Assembly: GCF_022376445.1 (NCBI RefSeq)
Contig: NW_025955391.1
Span: 1-31,980, forward strand
DNA from: Fomitopsis serialis
Taxonomy: Eukaryota; Basidiomycota; Agaricomycetes; Polyporales; Fomitopsidaceae
Direction: 5' to 3'
Length of the DNA: 31,980 nt
Part shown: piece after piece, positions 19,400 to 29,425 of the stretch
Layout of the letters: every line of letters starts with the position of its first letter
Position numbering within the stretch: position 1 is the stretch's first letter
Made by a program: the position numbers and the translations under genes
The notes under the pieces: model-generated
Databases searched by the model: none
What the model was told of the DNA's origin: nothing
The model's input: the letters and a program-made list of their open reading frames with translations, nothing else

Positions 19400-20750
19400 T
19401 CGCCGTGGTGACATGAAACGCGATGCGCACGCCGAGCGCGAGCGCGCCGGGCGAACGCCCAGCACGCAGACACGGCCGACGAACGCGCATGGAGCCAGTG
19501 GACAGGCGGGCGAGCTGGTGCGCAGGTGGGCACACGTGGATGGGCGGGAGAGCGAGCGGGCGGGAGAGCGGGCGGGCGGGAGAGCGGGCGGGCGGGAGAG
19601 CGGGCGGGCGGGAGAGCGGGCGGGCGGCAGGCGACAGCGCACACGTCCACCGCCGCCCGTGAGCGTGGTGGCCGAACACCCAGTGCACGCAGACGCGGCC
19701 GACGAACGTGAACGCAGGCATGCGAGCGGGCAGACAAGTGGGCCACGACATGCACAGCGAGGGCGAGAGCGAGGGGCTGGCGGGCGTGACGTGCAGCAAC
19801 ACAAACTTCAACAGTACAGGCACAAGACGCACAACGACCACGAGCATGCAGGGCCAATGCCCTGCGTGCAGACACAGCCGACGAACGGATGGTGTGCGCG
19901 AGAGCTAAAGAAGGGCATCGGGGAAAGGTGAGTGCAGACGCACGCGAGCGAGCGCGCTGACTGCAGTCACAGGGCGCGGCGACGTGAAGCACGGCGGGTG
20001 ACGGCGCGCACGTCAGAGCGCACCGGGCGAATGCACGTCACGCAAACACGACCGATGAACGGACCACCCGCCGCGTGTGAGCGAAGAACGCGCAAGGGCG
20101 AGTAGACGGTGGGCGCACGGCAACACCACCAACCACTAGCGCGCAGGGCAGAGGTCCCCTGTGCATGCGCGGCCGATGAGCGGACCACAGGTGCGAGCAT
20201 AGCGGCGAGCAGGAGGAGAATGGGTGGAGGGTGAGTGCGGAACCGAGTGGGTGTGGACGCGAGCGAGCGGATGGTGGGCAGACCCCACGCGCTGAGCAAA
20301 AGACCAGCAACGGCGACGTTGTTGGGCAGGCCGGCGCACGCGCAGCACACCGACCGCGAGCATGGAGGGCGAATGCCCAGTACGCAGACACGGCCGATGA
20401 ACGCGCACGCAGGCAGACGAGTGGACGGGCGAGCGGGCACACAATCGGTCGGGCGAGCGGGCACACGACCGGACGATGACACACGCATGGCGACCGCGAA
20501 CTCGCAGGGCGAGCACGCAAGCCCCGCCGACGAAGGGACTGCGCGAGCGTGAGCGAATGGCAGGGTCGGGGCATGCGCAATGCGCCGACTGCGAACGCAC
20601 AGGGTGCCCCGCATGCCAACACAGCCGACGAGGGCGCCGTGGGTACAGCGAGCAGGCGGGAGTGCGTGAGGATGGCGCGTGAGGGGCGAAGACGGAGGAC
20701 GGGGAGGACGGCGGGTGCAGGCAACAAGCCCAAACCCGCGCAGATACTGC
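19400..20750 (-). repeat. GC-rich repeat array, minus orientation
   Basis: About eight copies of the core unit seen at 1736-2560 lie here in reverse orientation, near 19430, 19660, 19835, 20010, 20145, 20350, 20495 and 20600. On the minus strand each reads like CGTCGGCCGTGTCTGCGTGC, then a GGGCATTCGCCC-like segment and CGCTCGCGGTCG. The longest minus frames translate as repeats around ALHARGR, the same peptide text as in the first array. I treat it as repeat DNA, not as genes. Confidence 0.8.
19541..19629 (+). repeat. 16-bp minisatellite AGCGGGCGGGCGGGAG, about five copies
   Basis: Near-perfect tandem copies begin at 19551, 19567, 19583, 19599 and 19615, with a partial start at 19541. Repeated GGG tracts separated by one to five bases fit the G-quadruplex pattern on the plus strand. 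The reverse complement of this unit resembles the 16-bp units in the first array. Confidence 0.85.
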
Positions 20751-21565
20751 CGAGGTAAGTCAACCAGCGGTCCACTGTCGACACCGGCGGTGAACCCGGG
20801 CAGGGTATGGGTGCGTAGGTCGCGGGTCGCGGGTGCGGTATGCGCCCTGCGCTCCCGCGGTGCTACCCGTGCCCATCCTGGCCCCGTTCACTAGCACTAG
20901 CCATAGTTTGGATAAAAGACGACTTGATCGTAAACGTGCTATGGAATCCGTACTTACATCAATGTTGACTAAACTATTGCAAGCAGAAAAATGCTCGATG
21001 AGGCCACGAAGCCGACTCCCGAAGGGAGGTGGCTGAGTGGCCTTTGCGTACAACGTATACGTCTTCGCGCACAGCAGTACTGGCATATGACTGTTGTGTA
21101 GTATAGCTTTGAAGCTGACTCCCCGTGCGGCCGAAGGAGGCGGCTGACTTGGAGTGGCCTTCGTACCTCTTCAACGCGCATAGCACTACTGGCATGCAAT
21201 CATTGATAACCTCCAGTCCGTAGCGGAGCACGGGTTTCCGCTAGTTATCCATTAGTTGAGTCCCGGAGCGAGATGTGTAGGGAGTTAGGTAAGGAGCATA
21301 CGACGGCCGCGATACACATTACGGAAAAAGAACGGAGGATCGGCTGGGCGATAGAATATTAGAGGCTACAGCTCGGGTTGGTATGCATACTAGTCAGACA
21401 GCAGGGAGCGATAAGGGCGATACAACATGGACAAGTAAGGACACAAACACACATCGGTGGCATACTGCCACTCCATAACTTACGCGCCACAGGACCGGCA
21501 ATAATACATATGATACAGCCAATATCTCACCATCGCACTCCCCTCTTCCTTTGGCCCAGCATCGT
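20751..21565. other. Intergenic, with a ~100-bp tandem duplication
   Basis: No gene is seen. The repeats at 21008-21087 and 21111-21195 are diverged copies. Both run GAAGC(C/T)GACTCCC, then GGAGG(T/C)GGCTGA, then GTGGCCTT, and end in CACTACTGGCAT or CAGTACTGGCAT. The remainder holds the 3' flank of the membrane-protein gene. Confidence 0.55.
21008..21195 (+). repeat. Diverged tandem duplication, two copies
   Basis: Copy one is about 21008-21087 and copy two about 21111-21195. They share several blocks of 8-13 bp in the same order, with small indels between them. Confidence 0.65.
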
Positions 21566-23253
21566 TTAAACGACGGCCTTGGGGAGAACGTTACGCAGTG
21601 GTGGCACCAGCACGACCATGATCCTCACGCTCGCGCGGTATGGCCATAGCAGGATCGTCTGCGCGCACTCGAGTACCCACTGGTGGAACGACACCGGCGC
21701 CGCTTGAGCCGCTCGCTTGCGCGCCGCCGAGCTGCCCCCGCTATGGCTCCGACTGCGACTGCGGCTGCCGCTCTTGCTCCGGACACGGCGGGCTTTGTGA
21801 TGCGCGTCGTTCGCCGTCGAGTGGTGGTCCTTCTCGTTATCGGTAACGTACGTCCCCTCGGAGTCGGCGTCGCCTTCGCCGTTCAGCTCGGCTTCCCCGT
21901 CGGAGAGTGCAGACTCGGGGATGGTCGGCAGGCTGGGGTCGGGGGCGCCGCTCGAGGATAGCCTGTGATGCGCGGTCCCATTTGAGCTTCGTGATGTACT
22001 CTGGGAAGAGGGCAGTGACGATGGCGAGCTTCCGCCAACCAACTTCTCAAGCGGTGTGTCTGGCGCGCCCAGCGACCATACCGTCTTCGGCAGACGCACG
22101 ACCCCAACAAAAAAGGCGCGGACATGACTCCAAACACGTCGGTACGCTCGCTCGTAGGCCGGGGCAACATAGCCACGCCGGAAGGCGTCGATGTCCATCC
22201 GCCTATTCTGCTCAACCTGTAGCAGGCCCTTCTCCAGCGCCAGCACGCGGGCAGCCAGCGCCATCCGCGCCATCTCGGTCTTGCGCTCGCTGCGCTTTGC
22301 GTCTCGCTCGACCTCGCCGAGAGCCTCGCTGAGGTCGTCGCACACTTCCTGGAGCCGGCCGGCGAGCGTCGTGCGTGCATTGAGTTCCTGTACTTCGCGG
22401 TCGAGGATGTCGAGTCGTTTGAGGAGCATAGCGTTGACGGTGACGTCCTCCGTTTCGTGCTTCTCGGGCGGGTAGTGGATGGCATCGTGTAGCGCTTCGG
22501 TATGTCCTTGTATGCGGGAGATAAGGTGCGTCCATGGTCGGATGCCAGTCGCGAGCACGAAGAGCGTCGTGCTGAACCAAGAGAGCGACTCTGTCTCCCC
22601 GATGGCCGACAGGACATGCTTCAAGAAAGTGGCACCAAGTAGGGGGGATACGCCGGTGACACAGAGTAGGAACAGCTCCTGCCGCCGTAACTCTGTCGCA
22701 GCAAGCTTGGTGACACGGTCGGGTTCTCCGGCGCGCATGCCCGACTTGCGAGATCGCGAGGCTTGGTAGAGCTTCCAAGGAACTGAAAGAACAATTCAGT
22801 TAACGAAACTTGACATAAGCAAGGATAATGCGCACCTTCGATGAGCTGGTGGAGATAGAATATGAGGAGTATGATGAGGAACAGGTTCTTGATGTGATCC
22901 CCTCCGGTGAGCCAGTTCCCAATGGGAGACACGCAAGCGACGATAATCGAGAGGTCCAAGTCGGCCCATGACGTTCCCGACCGCTCACGCGAGTACGGGG
23001 TGCTGCGAGGACTCGGGATCTGCGGCCGGGGCAGCGGCGGAACTGCTGTTCCCTTTCCCTTTCCCTTCACCGTCGCGTAGGCAATCTCCTCCTCACTCTC
23101 ATGTTCGCTTTCGTCGTCTTCATCGTAGTCCGAGTCGTCTTCTTGCAACACAGCCCCTCCAGACCTCGTCGGCGAAGAAGGACTGCGTCCGGAGTGTCCG
23201 TTTGGCGTCCTTGCACGCTGAGAGGGACCCGCCTGCGCAGCTTGCGTCGCCAT
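21566..23253 (-). CDS. Conserved fungal multi-pass membrane protein (unknown function)
   Basis: Two exons, 23253-22836 and 22782-21566, with a 53-nt intron (GTGCGC ... TTTCAG) give 544 residues. The N-terminus (1-95) is Ser-rich and acidic. Hydrophobic segments lie at about 100-138 (SIIVACVSPIGNWLTGG, NLFLIILLIFYLHQLIE), 175-197 (containing TGVSPLLGATFLKHVL) and 208-228 (WFSTTLFVLATGIRPWTHLI). A coiled coil follows at about 253-339, then a Ser/Arg-rich region and a last hydrophobic segment near 508-534. I recall the SPLLG...RPxxHLI region as conserved across ascomycetes and basidiomycetes in an uncharacterised family, probably in an internal membrane. It flanks the pheromone gene. Confidence 0.8.
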
Positions 23254-24006
23254 TGTAGTTCAGAGAGATGAGATGAAGTGAATGGAAGAGAGAGGAGGAG
23301 AGTGCCAGTGTCGGCGCGTGGAGTGAGCGAGGCTGCTTCAAGGCCGTAGGCTCCGTTCCGCCTTGCTGGATCAGTCACTTCCGCAGCTCCTGCGTGTTCG
23401 CCGCATGTAAACGAGCCCTTTTTTGTGTAAACTTAGCGGCCATGGACAGAACACACCAGTTGGACTTACGTTCGGAGAGATGGTGATTGTCGGCGGCAAA
23501 GGTGGCAGGACGCGCTCACGCCGTCACGCCACGAAATGGCAGTCGCATGACGCGCGCCGGCAATAGCGGCGATAATATCCGCCGTCAAATTCGTAGTCTA
23601 ATTGAACCTCCAGTGATGGAAGTCATCGTAGTACAGTAGTAGTACGTACGAATCAGACATGCATGATAGATGTTACAATAAGAGCTACACTGCAGTGTCT
23701 GTCGTGAACACCGTATAAATAACCATAAGAGTCTGTCATCCACTGCTCTCTGTGAGCAGCAAGTTCGTAAAGCGAGAGAAGTCGAAGTCCGATGAGGGAG
23801 TGTATGGCGCGTCTTGAAGCTTGAAGCTTGACCCCTTGACAGTGGTCCATGAGACGCATGGATACCAAAGCAGTGATCAACGCGCATGTTGGAAAGAGGA
23901 TGTAGATAAGGGCAGAAAGTGGCAAGGACTGGCGACAATCTGCATTGCGGTTAGATACCACGAGAAGAGGGTAGCGATGATACATACTTACCAGAGTCGA
24001 AGACAA
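23254..24006. other. Intergenic, including pheromone 3' UTR
   Basis: No gene is supported. On the minus strand a 52-nt intron-like segment (GTAAGTATG ... CAATGCAG, 23940-23991) starts 15 nt after the pheromone stop codon and probably lies in its 3' UTR. A minus-strand frame further on (23653-23940) has one hydrophobic stretch but no start that fits. Confidence 0.45.
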
Positions 24007-24165
24007 TTATGCGACAATGCACATTTGGGCCACGATCTGCCCGTTCGAGCATGTCTCGGCGTGATGCTCGAAGTCCTTGAGGATATCCTCCTGCGCGTCC
24101 CGTGGCATGATGGCGTACTCTGCGCCCACAGGCTCGGGCGGAGAGAGGACGAAGAAGTCGTCCAT
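24007..24165 (-). CDS. Mating pheromone precursor (CaaX, lipopeptide)
   Basis: A 52-residue frame starts MDDFFVLSPP, which matches the short MDxF openings of homobasidiomycete pheromone precursors, and ends QMCIVA. CIVA is a farnesylation-type CaaX box (cysteine 49). An EH doublet at 33-34 matches the ER/EH/ED sites where such precursors are cut at the N-terminus. The inferred mature peptide is HAETCSNGQIVAQMC (15 residues), farnesylated and carboxymethylated on the last cysteine. Peptides of this kind are exported by an STE6-type transporter and activate STE3 receptors of other B specificities. A TATATA element lies about 85 bp upstream and a likely 3'-UTR intron follows. The receptor gene 3 kb away supports the call. 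Confidence 0.85.
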   Translation of the reverse strand: MDDFFVLSPPEPVGAEYAIMPRDAQEDILKDFEHHAETCSNGQIVAQMCIVA

Positions 24166-27100
24166 GGCTTGTGCTAAACGCACTCGCACTGAAGGTGATG
24201 AAGGGAGAAGAAGGGAGTTCCTCGGCGACCCGCGCGCTATTTGTTCGTCTATATATGTCGTTTGGAGAAGGCTGAAGCTGCACTGTGTCAGGGGCGTTCT
24301 GTACGTTTTATACCACAATGGTGCTGCACCTACAAGAATTAGGAGATGTCGTCAAGCGCACAGCGCAATGTGTCCTATGACCTGCGGCAGCGACAAGAGA
24401 GCGCGATAGGAGAGGGGGAAGTGCAGCACGGAGCTTGCTGTGCAGCGCAAGTCATGACGACGGCCACAACTCGTCCACGCACCACAGCCAAAGCCCCCGG
24501 CGATTCAGAGTCAACAACAGGATTCGTGGAGCACATTACCAATTCAGACACGAAGCGATGACCGAAAGAGAACGACAATTGGGAGCGTGGTCGGCAGGCC
24601 GCTTCGGGCTGGCGCGTGCGACGGCGAGGTTGGGATGATACGCCGGCAGCCTCACGCATGGGTACGGAACTTGAGTCATGAGACGGAAATGGGAAGAACT
24701 TGATCGGATGGCGGGGATGGGTGTTCTGCGCGGATCAGTATCGAGATGCGTAGACAAAAGGAGGGAACAATATCTAGTCGACTGCGTCACTAGATTCACA
24801 GCCAGATAGGCTGCCGCAGGTACTATACCGCCGGTACGGGGCCACAGGATGTGGTTCGTGTCTCCGGACACCTGTACAGCTCGTCTTCATCGCCAACGCA
24901 GACCGTGCGGAGAAGAATGGCACCGTCGGCAATCCACTGAACGCAGCCTTTCTGCCGCCAGACACGGAGGCCACGAAGATGATGCATCTTACCGGTATTC
25001 GGAAGATTAAAGCAGCTCATTAGCGGGACATCGCGGGCTAACCACTGCATCTAGCTCACGGAACAGTTGCTGTGAATTCACTGGCAAGTTAACAGTGAGC
25101 CGTGGCATGCAAATTCTCGACCACTTTTGCATTTTACCTTACTACACCTTCAAGGTTACTACGTTCATTGTGAACGTGAGGTGGTTCAAAGGACCACGCA
25201 TCGACCTGCGGAAATGAGTGGACGTGCATTTTGAGAAGTGATCAAAGTCCACCAGAAGGTGTGGCCGGGCGTCTATTAAATAGTATCCCGAAGCGGAAGC
25301 AGCGGTGAAGGACAATAAGCACTTTAGCGCCGGCGGGGCGAAGGCGCTCCCCAAGCGCTCCCGCAAGACAAAAGAACGGTGACAGTCATATACTGCACCC
25401 TCCTCCTCGCCATCCTCCTCCCTCCCCTTCCTCCCGCCACGACCGATCGGTCTCTCGAGCTCGACGGATCGTACCAGACTATGCCGACGACGATATCGGA
25501 CGACAGCGCGTGCTCGCCGCCGTCCGCTGTTTTCTTGGGGATAGCCCTGTGTTCAGCGGGTGGCTATGTTCTTGTCTCTTGGACTTGACGATGCATCGAA
25601 ACAGTTGCTCCTACACTCTTGGACCACAGGGCAGTGAGACGAAAACAATAACACAGTTCGCGCCGAGGCGCGGTGAGTGTTGTTGCCCACTGCCGTCACC
25701 GGATGTTATGCTCACTGACCTCAGTGCGATGGCATCTACCCAGGTCGACGACGGGTAGTGGCAGTACCATTATCCACCCTCGACGACGGAGAGCTTCAGC
25801 CATTCGAGACGTCTCATTGCACTCCATACTGCGTGCCGCCCCGACTTGGCGAAAGGTAAGTGTTGTACTTGTTATCGTCGGCCCCCGCTTAGCCTCAGTC
25901 TGAAATTGGCTTGTCTTTCTGAACCTCATGCGCGGCTCATCCAAATTGACCTCGTGAATGCGTTCGCGATTTGCAATTGCAATGGACTCAACGCCAACAC
26001 CTCTATGCATACCATCATTGTGTCGATTGTCGCTGACGCAGGCTTTGGCTAACGACTTATTGCTTCGGCTCTGCGTCCTTCTATTGACTTCGTGCACTGA
26101 GGTTGTTAGAACTACACTTCGGCTGCTGATCTGGTTCATTTAGACAGTCCTGCCAATCATCATGTCCCATCTCCACCGACACAGCGTAATCTGGGTCCAA
26201 GACCCACCCTACTGGGAATCACTCAGGCGTCCTTGGCAATATTGGCACCATGTCAACTTGGTCTCTACGCTGCCTCTTGTGCTCTGCGAATCCAACCTAG
26301 CTGGTTGAGTATTCCCCTTGTCCTTTCGTACCGGACTTCGCACTGCGGTATTCGTCCTTCGTTCACGTGACAACAGACGCGTCGCTAGGTCTCCCGAGGA
26401 ATCCAAACAAGGAGAGGCTGGAACACCACCATCTCGTGCTCAAGAGACTTCTAGTTCTGGTCCGGAATTCGCATTCGATGTATGCCTTTCTGCTCGTGCC
26501 TGCTGATTAGACGCGTTATCGCTGGAGCTCCTCCCACAGTCTCGGTACTGGACCGTGAACTCCTTCCTGGTACTCTCGTTGATGTCTCAAACCTTCGCTG
26601 ATTTACCTCTGCCTGCGACTTTGTTCGAAACCTCCAACTCAGTTTTCCGTCAAGACGACGACCGGCCTGTTGCTGCATCAAATTGGGGACTCGCGTCGCT
26701 GGCAATGCGTCTTCGACAGAACGACTTCTCCGCATCCCGTTTTGGAGTTCCCATTCGCACCTCTTTGGTTAGCGGCTGGGCATCTCGGCTTGATGCTCCA
26801 GACGGCGCTCGTGGCTCGTGCCCGCGTAGCCGAGCCATGTGCCCTCATGTGGTGCCTGCCGGGATCTGCCTCCGTGGCTTCATCAAACGGTCCCAATCCG
26901 GAAGCAAGACAAGGTAACGTCTATATCAGGCAATCCGTGAGAAGCATCGTCAACCTCCGCGAGCATGGTGATGGCGCTCAGATGCCAGCCGACGCACAAG
27001 CAACCATCCGAATACGTACACAAGGGCAGAGAGCGTGGTGAAGTATTTCATGGACGCGCTGGCGAGGACTGCCCTCCAGCAATCACCCATCTGTGCATTG

Positions 27101-27205
27101 CCGCAGTCGCCCGCCCTCCTCCCTGCAGGCTTCCAAGTCTCCGCCCGTCCGGCGTCTTCTGTGCTACCTCTCTTCACCGCGTTTACCCTCGGAGATCTTT
27201 ACGCG
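24166..27205. other. Intergenic region between pheromone and receptor genes
   Basis: I searched this 3-kb stretch for further CaaX-ending short frames, concentrating on the minus strand, and found none with a start codon. No spliced gene was recognised. Open frames of up to about 150 codons exist on both strands without family resemblance. The plus frame of the receptor stays open back to 27035, with an in-frame ATG at 27050. Confidence 0.45.
24250..24256 (-). promoter_or_regulatory. TATA box of the pheromone gene
   Basis: ATATATA on the minus strand lies 85-91 bp upstream of the pheromone ATG, consistent with a strongly expressed small gene. Confidence 0.5.
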
Positions 27206-28720
27206 ATGGACGCACAACTGGCGTCGTGGTCAGCGCAGCAACTTGCTGCCACCGCTCTCTCCTTCATCGGGTTTGTTCTGGTTAGCATTCCCCTCTACTG
27301 GCACTTGGAAGGTACGTGACCGCTTCGCTATCTCATTACGTCGGGCTCACAAAGTGACGACAGCCTGGAACGTTGGCTGCGTTCTCTACATCTTCTGGTG
27401 CGGCACCCAGTGCCTCATCCAGTTCATCAACATGACCATCTGGCGGGACAACGTTATCGTCTGGGTCCCTGTCTGGTGCGACATCGTCACCCGCTTCCGC
27501 CTCGCCTCCAGCATCGGCATCTGCACGGCTTCGCTCATCATCAACCGTCGTCTGTACAAGATCGCGACCATTTCCACGGTGTCGATGACGAACAGCGACA
27601 AGCGGCGGATGATTTGGGTGGATCTCGCCATCGGTCTAATTCCCTCTATCGTGGTCGTTGCACTGTGTGAGTTCCTATCGACGCTCGGTCTGTTGTGCCT
27701 ACTGACGCGTCGACCGATCCAGTCTGGTTCATTCAAGGCCACCGCTTCGATATCTACGAGGGTTATGGGTGCACATTCGAGATCGCGAACACCATCCTCT
27801 CCTACTTCCTGCTCACCTCGTGGCCGATCGTCATCGGCTGCATCTCCGCCGTCTACTGCTTTTTCACGCTGCGCGCGTTCTTCAGGCGTCGCAAGCAGTT
27901 CAACGAGCTCATGTCGAGCAACAAGAACCTGACGTTCCACCGGTACCTCCGGCTCATGGGTCTGGCAGGCATCGAGATCGCGTGCACGGTCCCGCTCGCG
28001 TCGTGGAACCTGTACATGCAGTCGCGCAACCCGCTGTACGTATGGAAGGGCCTCGGCGACCTGCACTACGACTTCTCGCGCGTGGACCAGTTCCCTGCGA
28101 TCCTCTGGCTCAACAACGAGTTCACGAAGCCGGCGATCATCTTCGACATCTGGGACATCATCATCTGTGCGTTCATCTTCTTCGCGTTCTTCGGCTGCGC
28201 GGAGGAGGCGCGGAAGCACTACTCGATAGCTGCGACGACCATGGCGAAGCGCGTCGGTCTATCGACGAGCTGGCTGTCGCGCTCCACTGCCAACGGCTCC
28301 TATGGGTACGTTCCTTGCGTATGTTTGCGCTAGCACGAAGCTGACAGTTGCCTCAGTTACAACACGTCGAAGCCGACGGCGAGCGCACTGGGCCGTATCA
28401 CGATCCCGACGTTCGTGCAGCACAAGCGGCGCAACTCGCTCGATTCGTTCTCCGACCGCCTGTCGACGTCTATCTCCATCGGGGAGGAAACGCCCGTCGA
28501 CGACCTCAAGGTGCCGTACTCTCCGTCGGAGCACTCCGCGGGCTCGAGCACGTACGTCCCGTCGCCGATGTCCGCGAAGAGCGCCGAAAAGGCACACACG
28601 TTCGTGTTCCCGCCGCCGCCATCGCCGCCCGCCCGCGTGCACGATCCTGCGTCGCCGACGCGCGCTGCCCCGCCGGACGTGCCCGCGTCCGTGCACGACA
28701 ACACCTTCGACATAGTCTGA
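27206..28720 (+). CDS. STE3: STE3-type pheromone receptor (class D GPCR)
   Basis: Exons 27206-27311, 27364-27666, 27723-28305 and 28357-28720, with introns of 52, 56 and 51 nt, close to 451 residues. The receptor binds farnesylated peptides at the plasma membrane and signals through a heterotrimeric G protein to the mating MAP-kinase pathway. Seven hydrophobic segments can be followed, beginning with LSFIGFVLVSIPLYWHLE. Family hallmarks are present: WNVGC, PVWCDI, the FIQGHRFDIYEGYGC loop before helix 5, FSRVDQFPAILW and FFAFFGCAEEARKHY at the end of helix 7. A Ser/Pro-rich tail of about 120 residues follows. The 27206 start leaves a 12-residue outer N-terminus, as usual; an in-frame ATG at 27050 would add 52 residues. 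Confidence 0.93.
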
Positions 28721-29425
28721 GGTTTAGAGACCTTCAATATCCCCTGTGACCTGGACAAAACCCGCAAGATTATCCCACCCCCCTCCCACCGTGTATCTCC
28801 TGTTGGATTTTCGCTCGTTGTTGTTGCCATCACCTACTGTCACCGTTATCACCTGGGTTCGTCCTCCGCTTCACACTGTATTGTTAGCTCTTTGTACCTC
28901 ACTCCACGACGCCGCCGGCTCCCATATCCCTTTGCGGCTACTAATGATATTCGTATGTATCATTACTTTAGCACCGCCGCCCTTGACGCGAGTGTATTAC
29001 ACGTTACCTCATGCTACCCAATAGATATGCTTGACCTTACAAAGTCGAACGCGCCGTTGTTCGGCCGTGCGCCTGCGAGACACTGACAGTGCCTGATACC
29101 CATCGATGAGACACGGCAAGGCGTTCAATTTCCCAAGCTCTTGCGCACCCGCATGGTCGGGCGACCGTCTTTGGGCCGTAAGTCCCAGTCAGCGGTGGTA
29201 ATCACCTGTACGATCTGAGCTCGTCAGCATTCCGATAGCCCTCGCTGGTTTCTTTCTAGCGCGAGGTGGTGTTAAAGTGGGAGTGTGTCACCCACGGACG
29301 CGAGTTAGCTCCTCGGATCCCAAGTCGGACGATTCCTCCACCTTCCAGATACCGTTGCGTGCAAGACTCACGCCGTTGACGGTCGGACATAAAGCTCTTT
29401 CACAGCTCTTCATCGTACCACCACC
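28721..29425. other. Intergenic: receptor 3' flank and transporter promoter
   Basis: The first part is C/T-rich and AT-richer, consistent with a 3' UTR. No gene, RNA gene or short CaaX frame was found on either strand. A pyrimidine-rich stretch directly before 29426 fits a promoter and leader for the transporter. Confidence 0.45.

Noticed and set aside
19243..20784. Several minus-strand open frames of 150-250 codons
   Set aside because: Same repeat family in the other array. The openness comes from composition and the frames overlap each other.
25059..25080. A minus frame ending CSVS
   Set aside because: An upstream stop codon leaves only about seven codons and no start.
25187..25280. A second possible pheromone, a short minus frame ending CVVL
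   Set aside because: The frame has a CaaX-like end but is bounded upstream by a stop and contains no start codon.
26555..26917. Plus frame MNSFLVLSLMSQ..., 120 codons, upstream of the receptor
   Set aside because: The opening resembles a pheromone precursor superficially, but the length is wrong and it ends SKTR, without a CaaX box.
27050..27205. Upstream in-frame start for the receptor
   Set aside because: It would add 52 Pro/Ala-rich residues before helix 1. STE3 receptors usually have a very short N-terminus. Kept only as an alternative.
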